Assembly: GCA_024655885.1 (NCBI GenBank) | Contig: JANLFN010000001.1 | Span: 62,001-126,000, forward strand | Direction of reading: 5' to 3' | DNA: 64,000 nt | From: Eubacteriales bacterium | GTDB lineage: Bacteria > Bacillota > Clostridia > Acetivibrionales > JANLFN01 | Shown: in pieces, positions 52,524-61,746 of the stretch | How the letters are laid out: each line of letters opens with the position of its first letter | How positions within the stretch are numbered: the first letter of the stretch is position 1 | Program-made: the position numbers and the translations under genes | Notes under the pieces: generated by a model | Told to the model about the DNA's origin: nothing | Database searches by the model: none | The model's input: only the letters and a program-made list of their open reading frames with translations

Positions 52524-54080
52524 ATTTTAAACTTTGGTTTAGGATTGTTAATAGGTGTAATTATTGCAGTTATTGCTTCAATTATAATGTTCCGCAGAGG
52601 CATTGAATGGAGAAGGAAAAAGGCTGAAGCGGAAATTGGTAGTGCTGAACAAGAGGCTAAGAGGTTGATAGGTGAAGCTCAAAAAACCGCTGAAAGCAAA
52701 AAAAGGGAAGCACTTCTTGAGGCTAAGGAAGAAATTCATAAAAGTAGGGTGGAGCTGGAAAGGGAAATAAAAGACAGAAGGAATGAAATCCAGAGGTTGG
52801 AAAGAAGACTGGTGCAGAAGGAAGAAACTCTGGATAAAAAAGTAGAGTACCTGGAGCAAAAGGAAGAACAGCTAAACAAAAAAATCAAGGATGTTCAACA
52901 GCAGCAGGATAAAACGGCAGAAATTCAGAAAAAACAGCTGGAAGAATTAGAAAAAATATCCGGCTTATCCAGTGAAGAGGCAAAAGAGGTTTTACTGAAG
53001 AATATCGAAAACGAGGTCAAGCACGAAGCAGCAATCCTTATAAAGGAAATTGAAGCTAAGACCAAGGATGAAGCGGATAGGAAAGCAAAAGAAATCATTG
53101 CATGCGCTATACAAAAATGTGCAGCCGATCACGCGTCCGAAGTCACCGTATCCGTTGTACCGCTCCCCAATGATGAGATGAAAGGAAGGATTATCGGAAG
53201 GGAAGGTAGAAATATAAGAACATTAGAAACCTTAACAGGAATTGATCTTATAATTGACGATACGCCTGAAGCTGTAATCCTATCAGGGTTTGATCCCATA
53301 CGGAGGGAAGTTGCCAGAATTACGCTTGAAAAGCTTATTCTTGACGGAAGGATTCACCCCGCAAGGATTGAAGAAATGGTGGAAAAAGCGAAGAAAGAAG
53401 TAGATAATGTCATACGCCAGGAAGGTGACCACGCAACTTTTGAAACAGGTGTTCACGGATTGCACCCCGAAGTTGTGAAATTGCTGGGAAAGCTGAAATT
53501 CAGGACAAGTTACGGGCAAAATGTTTTGAATCATTCCATTGAAGTAGCTCACCTCGCAGGACTGATGGCAGCGGAATTAGGCGCGGATGTGAACCTGGCC
53601 AAAAGGGCAGGGCTGCTGCATGACATAGGCAAAGCCGTAGACCATGAAGTGGAAGGTTCCCATGTGACCATAGGAGCGGATATTGCAAAAAAATACAGGG
53701 AGAGCAGCGAGGTTGTAAATGCAATTTTATCACACCATGGAGACATCGAAGCATCCTCTCTCGTAGCTGTGCTGATCCAGGCCGCAGATTCCATTTCTGC
53801 AGCAAGGCCTGGAGCAAGAAGAGAAACATTGGAGTCATACATTAAGAGAATTGAAAAGCTGGAGGAAATTGCAAATTCCTTTGCCGGAGTGGAAAAATCC
53901 TATGCGATTCAAGCAGGACGAGAGATTAGAATCATTGTAAAGCCTGAAGATGTAGGCGACGACGATATTGTCTTAAAGGCACGTGAAATTGTTAAAAAGA
54001 TTGAAAATGAACTTGAATATCCCGGACAGATCAAAGTGAACGTAATACGGGAAACCAGAGCCATTGAGTATGCAAAGTAA
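52524..54080 (+). CDS. rny: Ribonuclease Y
   Basis: A membrane-tethered endoribonuclease that starts mRNA decay. N-terminal membrane segment ([18 protein letters not shown]), long coiled coil (about 25-190), KH domain ([20 protein letters not shown], about 205-265) and HD domain with [10 protein letters not shown] near residue 370. The start is unusual: in frame, GTG 52515 overlaps the GGAGG (52511-52515) itself, while the best-spaced codon (8 bases) is ATT 52524. The next TTG is within the membrane segment. I place the start at ATT, giving 518 residues, with GTG 52515 as alternative. Followed by ymdB as in Bacillus. Confidence 0.93.
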   Translation: MLNFGLGLLIGVIIAVIASIIMFRRGIEWRRKKAEAEIGSAEQEAKRLIGEAQKTAESKKREALLEAKEEIHKSRVELEREIKDRRNEIQRLERRLVQKEETLDKKVEYLEQKEEQLNKKIKDVQQQQDKTAEIQKKQLEELEKISGLSSEEAKEVLLKNIENEVKHEAAILIKEIEAKTKDEADRKAKEIIACAIQKCAADHASEVTVSVVPLPNDEMKGRIIGREGRNIRTLETLTGIDLIIDDTPEAVILSGFDPIRREVARITLEKLILDGRIHPARIEEMVEKAKKEVDNVIRQEGDHATFETGVHGLHPEVVKLLGKLKFRTSYGQNVLNHSIEVAHLAGLMAAELGADVNLAKRAGLLHDIGKAVDHEVEGSHVTIGADIAKKYRESSEVVNAILSHHGDIEASSLVAVLIQAADSISAARPGARRETLESYIKRIEKLEEIANSFAGVEKSYAIQAGREIRIIVKPEDVGDDDIVLKAREIVKKIENELEYPGQIKVNVIRETRAIEYAK

Positions 54081-54084
54081 AAAA

Positions 54085-54134
54085 TGATGATATAATAAGA
54101 AGCGTGGAAACACACGCTTCTTATTATATCATCA
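54085..54134. repeat. Perfect 22-bp inverted repeat between rny and ymdB
   Basis: The 22 bases 54085-54106 (TGATGATATAATAAG and so on to GCGTG) are perfectly complementary to 54113-54134 around the loop GAAACA. It begins 4 bases after the rny stop and is likely the terminator or an mRNA stabiliser; there is no T run downstream. Confidence 0.75.
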
Positions 54135-54214
54135 GGAATTGTGATTATTTTTCAAAAGCTTCATTATAGCCTTTATGATTTAGAAGCTTTTGTTATTAAG
54201 GTGGGAAATATTCA

Positions 54215-54997
54215 TTGAGAGTTTTATTTATAGGAGATATTGTAGGAAATCCCGGGAGAAAAGCGGTCAAAGAGGTATTAGGTACAATAAAACGTGAAAA
54301 TGGAATAGATTTTTGTGTGGCAAATGGCGAGAATGCAGCTGGAGGAAGCGGGATTACATATGTAGTTGCACAGGAGCTTTACAAATACGGAATTGACGTG
54401 ATCACCATGGGAAACCATACCTGGTCTAAAAAGGAAATAACCAATTTTATTGATTCGGACAATAAGATCATAAGACCTGCGAACTACCCCAAGGAACTGC
54501 CCGGAAAAGGCTCTACCATTGTGAGCGGCGATAAAGGTAAAATAGGAGTGGTAAATGTCATGGGGAGAGTCTATATGGAAAGCCTTGACTGTCCCTTTAA
54601 AGCAGCAGATAAAGAAATTGAATATTTAAAAACCTTTGTGAAAGTTATCATTGTGGATGTTCACGCAGAAGCCACCTCTGAAAAATATGCGATGGCATGG
54701 TACCTGGATGGGAGAGTCAGCTGCGTTTTGGGGACCCATACCCATGTTCAAACGGCAGACGAAAGGATTTTACCCTGCGGTACCGGTTATATCACCGATG
54801 TGGGTATGACGGGTCCCTATGAAGGGATCATAGGGGTTGACCGGGAAATAGTACTGAATAAGTTTTTAACCCATATGCCTTTAAAGTTTGAAGTGGCAAG
54901 GGGGATGACCCAATTGAACGCGGTGGTGTTGGATATTGACGATAAAAGCGGTAAGACTTTGGACATTCGAAGAATATACAGGACAATAGATATTTGA
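54215..54997 (+). CDS. ymdB: YmdB metallophosphoesterase (2',3'-cNMP phosphodiesterase)
   Basis: A 260-residue TIGR00282-family calcineurin-like enzyme. Metal-binding motifs are visible: FIGDIVGNPGR (Asp8 region), VANGENAAGG (about 35-44), TMGNHTW (about 65-71), VDVHAEATSEK (about 148-158) and GTHTHVQTAD (about 173-182). Bacillus YmdB hydrolyses 2',3'-cyclic nucleotides and affects biofilm and RNase Y-linked RNA decay. TTG start follows AAGGTGGG. Position after rny is conserved. Confidence 0.94.
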   Translation: MRVLFIGDIVGNPGRKAVKEVLGTIKRENGIDFCVANGENAAGGSGITYVVAQELYKYGIDVITMGNHTWSKKEITNFIDSDNKIIRPANYPKELPGKGSTIVSGDKGKIGVVNVMGRVYMESLDCPFKAADKEIEYLKTFVKVIIVDVHAEATSEKYAMAWYLDGRVSCVLGTHTHVQTADERILPCGTGYITDVGMTGPYEGIIGVDREIVLNKFLTHMPLKFEVARGMTQLNAVVLDIDDKSGKTLDIRRIYRTIDI

Positions 54998-55033
54998 ATG
55001 AGGCTGAAATTACAAAAACTTGAATTAAAAAAA

Positions 55034-55058
55034 AGGATTTTTAAATTTTATGTAGAAT
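55034..55058 (+). promoter_or_regulatory. Sigma-H-type promoter of spoVS
   Basis: AGGATTT (55034-55040), 13 bases, AGAAT (55054-55058). This matches the sigma-H consensus (AGGAWWT, about 12-14 bases, RGAAT). In B. subtilis spoVS is sigma-H controlled. It lies 40 bases before the ATG at 55098. Confidence 0.65.
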
Positions 55059-55097
55059 GTATTATAGAGATAGAGAATGTTTTGGGGGGTACTCTAT

Positions 55098-55361
55098 ATG
55101 GATGTGTTAAAAGTCTCAGCAAAATCCAGTCCAAATTCTATCGCAGGAGCTTTAGCAGGTGTAATTAGAGAAAGGGGGACAGCTGAAATCCAGGCCATAG
55201 GAGCTGGTGCATTAAACCAGGCAATTAAAGCGGTTGCCATTGCCAGGGGATTTGTGGCCCCGTCTGGAATTGAGCTGATTTGTATACCGGCCTTTACTGA
55301 TATACTGATCGATGGAGAGGAAAGGACTGCCATTAAGCTAATTGTCGAGCCAAGAAGATAA
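55098..55361 (+). CDS. spoVS: Stage V sporulation protein S
   Basis: An 87-residue Alba-like protein, highly conserved (MDVLKVSAKSSPNSIAGALA; AEIQAIGAGALNQAIKAVAI; GIELICIPAFTDI). It is needed for progress of sporulation beyond engulfment and coat stages in Bacillus, and probably binds nucleic acid. ATG 55098 follows GGGGGGT; a longer frame starting at 55077 lies over that site. It has its own sigma-H-type promoter and terminator. Confidence 0.97.
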   Translation: MDVLKVSAKSSPNSIAGALAGVIRERGTAEIQAIGAGALNQAIKAVAIARGFVAPSGIELICIPAFTDILIDGEERTAIKLIVEPRR

Positions 55362-55417
55362 CTGCCAACACAGTAATTCCCTTAATATTGAATCCTATAA
55401 CAGTTTAAGCATTGGAG

Positions 55418-55444
55418 AAAGCATATATGTATGCTTTTTTTTTG
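55418..55444 (+). terminator. spoVS terminator
   Basis: AAAGCATA (55418-55425) pairs with TATGCTTT (55430-55437), followed by a T run to 55443. Confidence 0.85.
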
Positions 55445-55576
55445 TATTCAAGCCCCGATAAATCGAAAGGGGTTTACCCATTTGTGCAATATTGAGCATT
55501 GTATGAATCTATGGTATTATATACCTGGCAAGAGAATAAACCCACATTTACCCTTATTGCCGCCGGAGGTATCCCA

Positions 55577-56416
55577 TTGAAGAAAGGTATTATAAATAGC
55601 GAGAATATATGCTATATAAATCACAACGGTGTGGAGTACATACAGTTTAAAAACCTGAAAAAATACGACAATGCAATAACCCATTGCTTTACAACGAGGA
55701 AGGGCGGTGTAAGCTCCGGGGAATGCGAGTCCCTAAACCTGGGGTTCAGCCGCAAGGATTCCAGAGACAACGTCATGGAGAATTTTAAAAGGGTGGCGAA
55801 AGCCATATCTGTGGACTGCAGGAACATGGTTTTTGCCAACCAGGTCCATGACAATAAAATCAAGGAAGTCGGTGAAGGAGACCGGGGAAAAGGCATTACA
55901 GAAGAAAGCGATATCATCGGATATGACGGTTTGGTTACAAATCAAAGGGAAGTTGCTCTCGTAACTTTTTATGCGGACTGCGTGCCTGTGTTTTTTTATG
56001 ACCCTGAAAAAAACGTTATAGCTGTATCCCATTCGGGATGGAGAGGAACCGTAAAAAAAATTTCTGCCCAAACGGTCAATAAAATGCAAAACGCATACGG
56101 GTGCAGGGCAGAAAACATAGAAGCGGCCATAGGACCTTCCATAGGCCGGTGCTGCTTTGAAGTGGGTGAAGAGGTGTACAGGGAGTTCGTGGATAAGATG
56201 GGCTGGTCGGATAAGTTCTGTAAAAAAACGGGAACGTCAAAATGGCATATAGACCTTCAGGAAATTATCAAGAAGACATTGACGGAATGTGGGGTCCGTG
56301 AGGAAAATATATGCATGTGTAATATTTGCACTAGGTGCAATAGGGATGTTTTCTTTTCCCATAGGGGAGATCACGGAAAAACGGGGAGTATGGCGGCCAT
56401 AATTCAGCTGAGGTAG
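55577..56416 (+). CDS. pgeF: Peptidoglycan editing factor PgeF (YfiH/multicopper polyphenol oxidase family)
   Basis: A 279-residue protein. Family metal or active-site residues are seen: His in NQVHDNKI (about 102), Cys and His in FYADCVPVF and AVSHSGWRG (about 137 and 155). E. coli YfiH removes wrongly incorporated L-Ser from peptidoglycan precursors; purine-nucleoside phosphorylase or deaminase activity has been found in relatives. I start it at TTG 55577, 6 bases after GGAGGT; a longer frame from 55499 has no site. Ends 51 bases before the next frame. Confidence 0.88.
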   Translation: MKKGIINSENICYINHNGVEYIQFKNLKKYDNAITHCFTTRKGGVSSGECESLNLGFSRKDSRDNVMENFKRVAKAISVDCRNMVFANQVHDNKIKEVGEGDRGKGITEESDIIGYDGLVTNQREVALVTFYADCVPVFFYDPEKNVIAVSHSGWRGTVKKISAQTVNKMQNAYGCRAENIEAAIGPSIGRCCFEVGEEVYREFVDKMGWSDKFCKKTGTSKWHIDLQEIIKKTLTECGVREENICMCNICTRCNRDVFFSHRGDHGKTGSMAAIIQLR

Positions 56417-56557
56417 AGGGGGTAGATTTGCCAGGGAAATAGAACCCTGTTTGTAAAGTGAAACGGAGTGCTTTATCCCTTGCAGAAATGGATTTATGCA
56501 GGCGGTTTCCGGCAAAATACAGGTCAGTCCTCAATTGTTTTGGGAGCGTGGTGGCAT

Positions 56558-58225
56558 TTGTTAAAAAAGTACAAGCTTGCAATACTTGGTTTAATAACGG
56601 TTTTAATTCTGGCTTCCTGCAAAGCTGCGCCGGACAATGCCAAAAATGGCGCGGACAGTGGAAACCAGGCCGACAGCGTGAGCAGTGAAGCCAGAATAGA
56701 CAGAGGCCCTGTGAAGGGCGGAGTCATAAATATTTTCAGCACTGTACCCGATACCTTAAATCCAATATTTACATCCAATATTTACGTCCAGGACTTCTCA
56801 AGCCTTTTATACGAAGGTCTGGTAAAGCTGGACAAAAATCAGCGGCCTTTGCCTGAACTGTCCGACAAGTGGGAAGTATCCGGCGACGGACTGGTATGGA
56901 CTTTTCATATCAGAGATGGGGTATTCTGGCATGACGGCATGCCCCTGACCGCCGAGGATGTTGAGTTTACCGCTTCAACCATTCTTAGCCCGTCGGTTTC
57001 CAGCGTGTATAAAGTGAATTTTCAAAATGTCACTACCTTTGCGGCTGTGGACAGCAGCACATTCAGAATTATCCTGAAAAAACCCGATTCATTTACGGCG
57101 GAATCCATGACCTTCCCCGTCCTGCCCAAGCATTATTATGCGGGAGAGGACATCTTGAAGACGCCAAGGAACATGAGCCCTGTAGGTACCGGACCGTACA
57201 GGTTTGTTTCCTATACCGACAAAAGCAGCATAGTGCTGAGGGCAAATGACAAATGGTGGAACGCCAAGGATAATGGCGGCAGTTCCATAAGCCTGCCCTA
57301 CATAAGCGAAGTTCACATCAAAATCTATAAAAGCAGTAAGGAGTGCATCAACGCTTTTCAGACGGGGGATATTGACGTCGCTTATATAGAAGCCGATTAC
57401 AGCGGCAAGTATATCGGAAGGACGAATCTGGCAATTAAAAAATATCCCAGCAGAAATTTTGATTTTATTGCGCTTAATCTGTCCAAGCCGGCGTTAAGCG
57501 ATAAGTCGGTAAGACAGGCCATGGCCTATGCCATTAATAAAAATAAGATTATTAACAGTTTTCTTCCCGGTGCCGCTACTGCCGCCGATATACTCCTCAA
57601 TCCGGATTCCTGGCTGTATGATGCAAATATTGTGTCCTATACGCCCAATATCTCCAAGGCTAAGGAACTGTTGGCCCAGGGAGGCTGGAAAGACAATAAC
57701 GGCGTTATGTACAAGTATATCAGAGGGGTTTATGTACCCTTAAATATGGAAATACTTGTAAACAATGACAATAACCTGAGGCTTAAGGTGGCGGAGGAGA
57801 TAAAGAGCCAGCTGGCGGAGATCGGGATAAACCTTGAAATAAAGAGTGTAAGCTGGGATGAGGAATTCAGCCTGATCAACTCAAGGGTATATGACATGGC
57901 CCTGATGGGCTACAGTGTTCCGTCCATACCGGACATATCCTTCGCCTACTCTGCGGCGGAAATTTATTCGGGGAGGAATGTATCCGGGTATAATAACATT
58001 AATGTAGATACATATCTCCAGAATATGATGTCTGAAAATGACAGCGGCAGGAAAAAGCAAACATTTCAACAGTTGAAGGCTACCCTGGATGAAGACGTTC
58101 CCAGTATAGGCCTGTACTTTTACAATAATGCCATGCTGCTGAATAAAAGGGTCAGAGGGGAAGTAAACCCCTGTATATGGGACAAGTACAATAACATTGC
58201 CAAATGGTACGTAACAATCCAATGA
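56558..58225 (+). CDS. Peptide-type ABC transporter substrate-binding lipoprotein
   Basis: A lipoprotein of about 555 residues of the SBP_bac_5 family. N-terminal signal KKYKLAILGLITVLILASC has its lipobox ASC at about residue 20. Core motifs: PDTLNPIFTSNIYVQDFSSL, WTFHIRDGVFWHDGMPLTAE and SPVGTGPYRFVSY. No permease or ATPase gene is near, so it is an orphan receptor or works with a distant transporter. Start is uncertain: TTG 56558 is chosen because it precedes the signal peptide, with GGGAG 11 bases before; a longer frame starts at 56468. Confidence 0.85.
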   Translation: MLKKYKLAILGLITVLILASCKAAPDNAKNGADSGNQADSVSSEARIDRGPVKGGVINIFSTVPDTLNPIFTSNIYVQDFSSLLYEGLVKLDKNQRPLPELSDKWEVSGDGLVWTFHIRDGVFWHDGMPLTAEDVEFTASTILSPSVSSVYKVNFQNVTTFAAVDSSTFRIILKKPDSFTAESMTFPVLPKHYYAGEDILKTPRNMSPVGTGPYRFVSYTDKSSIVLRANDKWWNAKDNGGSSISLPYISEVHIKIYKSSKECINAFQTGDIDVAYIEADYSGKYIGRTNLAIKKYPSRNFDFIALNLSKPALSDKSVRQAMAYAINKNKIINSFLPGAATAADILLNPDSWLYDANIVSYTPNISKAKELLAQGGWKDNNGVMYKYIRGVYVPLNMEILVNNDNNLRLKVAEEIKSQLAEIGINLEIKSVSWDEEFSLINSRVYDMALMGYSVPSIPDISFAYSAAEIYSGRNVSGYNNINVDTYLQNMMSENDSGRKKQTFQQLKATLDEDVPSIGLYFYNNAMLLNKRVRGEVNPCIWDKYNNIAKWYVTIQ

Positions 58226-58355
58226 AATCCTATGAAAAATTTGAGCGCAAAGGGCGGTATCCATAACTTTACACACAAGAAAAAGGAGTATATAATTTTA
58301 CTGTTAATTCTGCGTGATTTTTAAAGCCTTAAATACTATACTGAAAGGAATGTTC

Positions 58356-58823
58356 ATGATGCTCTGGGGTATAATAATTGTATTGATAGTTGCTTTGGAC
58401 AGGGTTACGAAACTGCTTGTTGTTAAAAACTTCGCTATAGGCGATTCCCTCATGGTTATCAATGGCTTTTTTTATTTGACTTATACCGAGAATAAAGGAG
58501 CAGCCATGGGCATTCTTCAAAACGCAAGGTATGTACTGATTGCATTGACAATCCTTGTGTCCCTGTTTTTGCTGTATTACTTAAACAAGGCCGAAGACAG
58601 GATGCTGAAACTGGTCTTTTCATTGATTCTCGGGGGAGCGGGAGGGAACCTCATCGACCGGATATTCAGGGGAAGTGTGGTGGATTTTTTGGACTTCCGG
58701 TTTGGATCCTATCATTTTTATATTTTCAATATTGCGGATACGTTTGTGGTTATCGGAACAATCCTGCTGGCTTACTATTTGCTGTTTGTCTATAAGGAAA
58801 AAGGCAGGGAGAAACTTCTATAA
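58356..58823 (+). CDS. lspA: Lipoprotein signal peptidase (signal peptidase II)
   Basis: A 155-residue aspartic membrane protease with four membrane segments that cleaves lipoprotein signal peptides. The catalytic motifs are present: GGAGGNLIDRIFRGSVVDFLD (first Asp) and FNIADTFVVIG (second Asp). ATG 58356 is 6 bases after AAAGGA; an earlier ATG (58350) abuts it. It is 3 bases from rluD, the usual partner in this order. Confidence 0.95.
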   Translation: MMLWGIIIVLIVALDRVTKLLVVKNFAIGDSLMVINGFFYLTYTENKGAAMGILQNARYVLIALTILVSLFLLYYLNKAEDRMLKLVFSLILGGAGGNLIDRIFRGSVVDFLDFRFGSYHFYIFNIADTFVVIGTILLAYYLLFVYKEKGREKLL

Positions 58824-58826
58824 TTT

Positions 58827-59744
58827 ATGAAAGAGATAAGATTAACTTCGGACAGGAAGGATATCCGAATTGATGTGTGGCTTTCGGAGAAACTGGAGGA
58901 CTATTCGCGCTCCTATATTCAAAAGCTGATGGGTGACAATTTGGTACTCATAAACGGAAAAGCTGTAAAACCCAACTATAAGCTCAAAGCAAATGATGAG
59001 GTGTACATACGGATACCTGAGCCTGAAATGCTGGATATACAGGCTGAGGAGATCGACCTCAAGGTCCTGTATGAAGATGACCACATAATCATTGTAGACA
59101 AGCCCAAAGGGATGGTTGTCCACCCTGCGGCTGGCAACCGCACCGGCACCCTTGTCAATGCCCTTATGAATTACTGCGGCGATAAGCTGTCTGATATAAA
59201 CGGCGTCATAAGGCCGGGGATTGTTCACCGGATCGACAAAGACACTTCGGGGGTGCTGGTGGTTGCCAAAAGCAATGCCGCCCATGAAACGCTGTCCCAA
59301 ATGCTTAAGACCCACAGCATCAAGCGGGTGTATATTGCCATTGTGGAAGGCGTAATAAGGGAAGACTCGGGCAGGATAGACGCACCCATAGGCAGGCATC
59401 CCGTGGACAGGAAAAAGATGGCTGTAAATGTGAAGAACGGCCGGAGGGCGGTAACCCACTTCAAGGTGATTGAAAGATTCGCAGATGCAACCTATATAGA
59501 AGTTCGACTTGAGACAGGAAGGACGCATCAGATAAGGGTCCACATGTCCTATATTGGCTATCCCGTCCTGGGCGATGAAGTTTACGGGAGAAGAAAACAA
59601 AAGTATGATATCAAAGGACAGGCCCTGCACGCGAAAGTCCTGGGCTTCCACCACCCCATAACCAAAGAATATATGGAGTTCGAGTCTGAAATACCGGGAT
59701 ATTTTGAAAACCTGCTCCATTCTTTACGAAAAAAAAGTGATTGA
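58827..59744 (+). CDS. rluD: RluD-family 23S rRNA pseudouridine synthase
   Basis: A 305-residue RluA/RluD family enzyme. S4 domain at residues 12-75 (DVWLSEKLEDYSRSYIQKLM), catalytic motif HRIDKDTSGVLVVAK with the Asp nucleophile (about residue 135), and TGRTHQIRVHMSYIG late in the fold. It makes pseudouridine in rRNA; the exact position is assigned only by family. ATG is 3 bases after lspA. Confidence 0.93.
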   Translation: MKEIRLTSDRKDIRIDVWLSEKLEDYSRSYIQKLMGDNLVLINGKAVKPNYKLKANDEVYIRIPEPEMLDIQAEEIDLKVLYEDDHIIIVDKPKGMVVHPAAGNRTGTLVNALMNYCGDKLSDINGVIRPGIVHRIDKDTSGVLVVAKSNAAHETLSQMLKTHSIKRVYIAIVEGVIREDSGRIDAPIGRHPVDRKKMAVNVKNGRRAVTHFKVIERFADATYIEVRLETGRTHQIRVHMSYIGYPVLGDEVYGRRKQKYDIKGQALHAKVLGFHHPITKEYMEFESEIPGYFENLLHSLRKKSD

Positions 59745-59804
59745 TATATAGACAGAAATTTTATCTTATGTTATGATTAATCTAATATAAGTAACCTTTT
59801 AATT

Positions 59805-59904
59805 AGTCCAGAGAGGCTGGAAGGGTTTATAGCTGAGATGATAATGCAAGTATTATTTTGCATGCTTATTGCTTCCTGTCTGCGGACAGGAAGTTTTTCG
59901 TTTT
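59805..59904 (+). promoter_or_regulatory. PyrR-binding attenuator of the pyr operon
   Basis: The PyrR recognition loop AGTCCAGAGAGGCT is at 59805-59818. The terminator is CTTCCTGTC (59872-59880), TGCG, GACAGGAAG (59885-59893), then TTTTTCGTTTT. PyrR with UMP would stabilise the anti-antiterminator and allow this terminator to form, lowering pyrR-pyrB-pyrC-pyrF expression. Confidence 0.93.
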
Positions 59905-59919
59905 ATAAAATAAAAATGA

Positions 59920-60492
<573 letters not shown>

Positions 60493-60807
60493 AAGGCGGG
60501 CTGTGGATATGGGACCCGGACCGGCGGGCGGCAGCAGGTTATTTAAGAATGGTTTTGCTTCTTAAAATAAAGAGATACAGAAAGGGAAAAGCATATGAAA
60601 GCATGTGTTAAAAAAATCTTTGGACAGGGGATAGAGGGAAAAAAGAGGCCGGATATTTTTTATAACGTGTTTTCATTCAGGGGCAGTGTCAACAACTTCT
60701 TAATTAATATAAGAAAATCAAAAAGTAGTAAGGAATATACGCCTTACTATTTTTTTGTAAATATTGTTTGTTCTTATTCTGTTAACTAAAAGGAACGGGG
60801 TGCACAT
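60493..60807 (+). other. pyrR-pyrB intergenic region with terminator-like hairpin
   Basis: The 315 bases between pyrR and pyrB hold a hairpin TAGTAAGG (60727-60734) / CCTTACTA (60743-60750) followed by seven T, about 50 bases before pyrB. No PyrR loop (AGTCCAGAGAGG) is seen in this gap, unlike in Bacillus where further attenuators occur. A 64-codon frame from 60595 (MKACVKKIFGQG) has a moderate ribosome site and runs over the hairpin; I consider it a possible leader peptide or chance reading, not a supported gene. Confidence 0.55.
60727..60757 (+). terminator. Hairpin with T7 tail before pyrB
   Basis: An 8-bp stem (TAGTAAGG with CCTTACTA, 8-base loop) followed by TTTTTTT at 60751-60757. It should terminate part of the transcription between pyrR and pyrBCF, and may be a second control point. 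Confidence 0.75.
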
Positions 60808-61746
60808 ATGAACTTGAAATCAAAGGACCTGCTGGGCCTTAAGGATCTGACCGCCCAAGAGATCGGACACATACTGGCTACGGCGAAAACCATGAAGGTA
60901 GTTTTGACGACAAATAACAAAAAGACACCGCATTTACAGGGAAAATCCATTGTAACGCTTTTCTATGAAAACAGCACCAGGACCAGGCTTTCCTTTGAAC
61001 TTGCCTCCAAATATATGAGCGCAAGCTCGGCGAACATTTCCGCCTCCGGCAGCAGTGTTGCGAAAGGAGAAACGCTGATTGATACAGGAAGGACCATCGA
61101 TAGGATGGGAACCGATATTATTGTTATAAGACACCCCATGTCCGGCGCACCCCATCTTTTGGCCAGGAACGTCAACGCTTCGGTCATCAATGCGGGGGAC
61201 GGCATGAATGAACATCCCACCCAGGCCCTGCTTGATATTTTCACTATTCTTGAGAAAAAAGGAAAGCTGGAAGGGCTTAAGATAGCCATCATCGGGGATA
61301 TATACCACAGCCGGGTGGCAAGAAGCAATATATGGGGCTTGACAAAGATGGGGGCGGAAGTCAGTGTAGCCGGTCCCTCTACCCTGATCCCTCCCGGGCT
61401 GGAAAAAACAGGCGTCAAGGTTTTTACCACGGTTCAGGAAGCGCTGCTGGATGCGGATGTGGTCATGGGATTGAGAATACAGCTGGAAAGGCAGAAAAAA
61501 GGATTGTTTCCATCCATCAGGGAATATGCCAGGTTCTTCGGGCTGGATGAAAAGCGCCTTAAGCTGGCAAAAGAGGATGCGCTGGTACTTCACCCCGGTC
61601 CTGTAAACAGGGGGGTGGAGCTCTCATCCGGCGTAACCGACAGCGAGCATTCGCTTATAAACGAGCAGGTGACAAACGGTGTGGCGGTGAGAATGGCACT
61701 TCTATACCTTTTAACTAGGAGGAGCGGCAATGAAAATACTAATTAA
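60808..61746 (+). CDS. pyrB: Aspartate carbamoyltransferase catalytic subunit
   Basis: Catalyses carbamoyl phosphate plus aspartate to N-carbamoylaspartate in pyrimidine synthesis. In 312 residues it shows the carbamoyl-phosphate loop [15 protein letters not shown] (residues 52-66), [12 protein letters not shown] (about 134-145) and the aspartate-binding region with [11 protein letters not shown] near 267. No pyrI regulatory gene is adjacent. ATG follows AAAAGGAACGGGG. Its 3' end overlaps pyrC by 17 bases, a sign of coupled translation. Confidence 0.96.
   Translation: MNLKSKDLLGLKDLTAQEIGHILATAKTMKVVLTTNNKKTPHLQGKSIVTLFYENSTRTRLSFELASKYMSASSANISASGSSVAKGETLIDTGRTIDRMGTDIIVIRHPMSGAPHLLARNVNASVINAGDGMNEHPTQALLDIFTILEKKGKLEGLKIAIIGDIYHSRVARSNIWGLTKMGAEVSVAGPSTLIPPGLEKTGVKVFTTVQEALLDADVVMGLRIQLERQKKGLFPSIREYARFFGLDEKRLKLAKEDALVLHPGPVNRGVELSSGVTDSEHSLINEQVTNGVAVRMALLYLLTRRSGNENTN

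Noticed and set aside
58842-59720. A 292-codon minus-strand frame
   Set aside because: Antisense to rluD, which has clear S4 and catalytic motifs.
60595-60789. A 64-residue protein between pyrR and pyrB
   Set aside because: It runs over a terminator-like hairpin and has no recognisable family; kept only as a possible leader frame.
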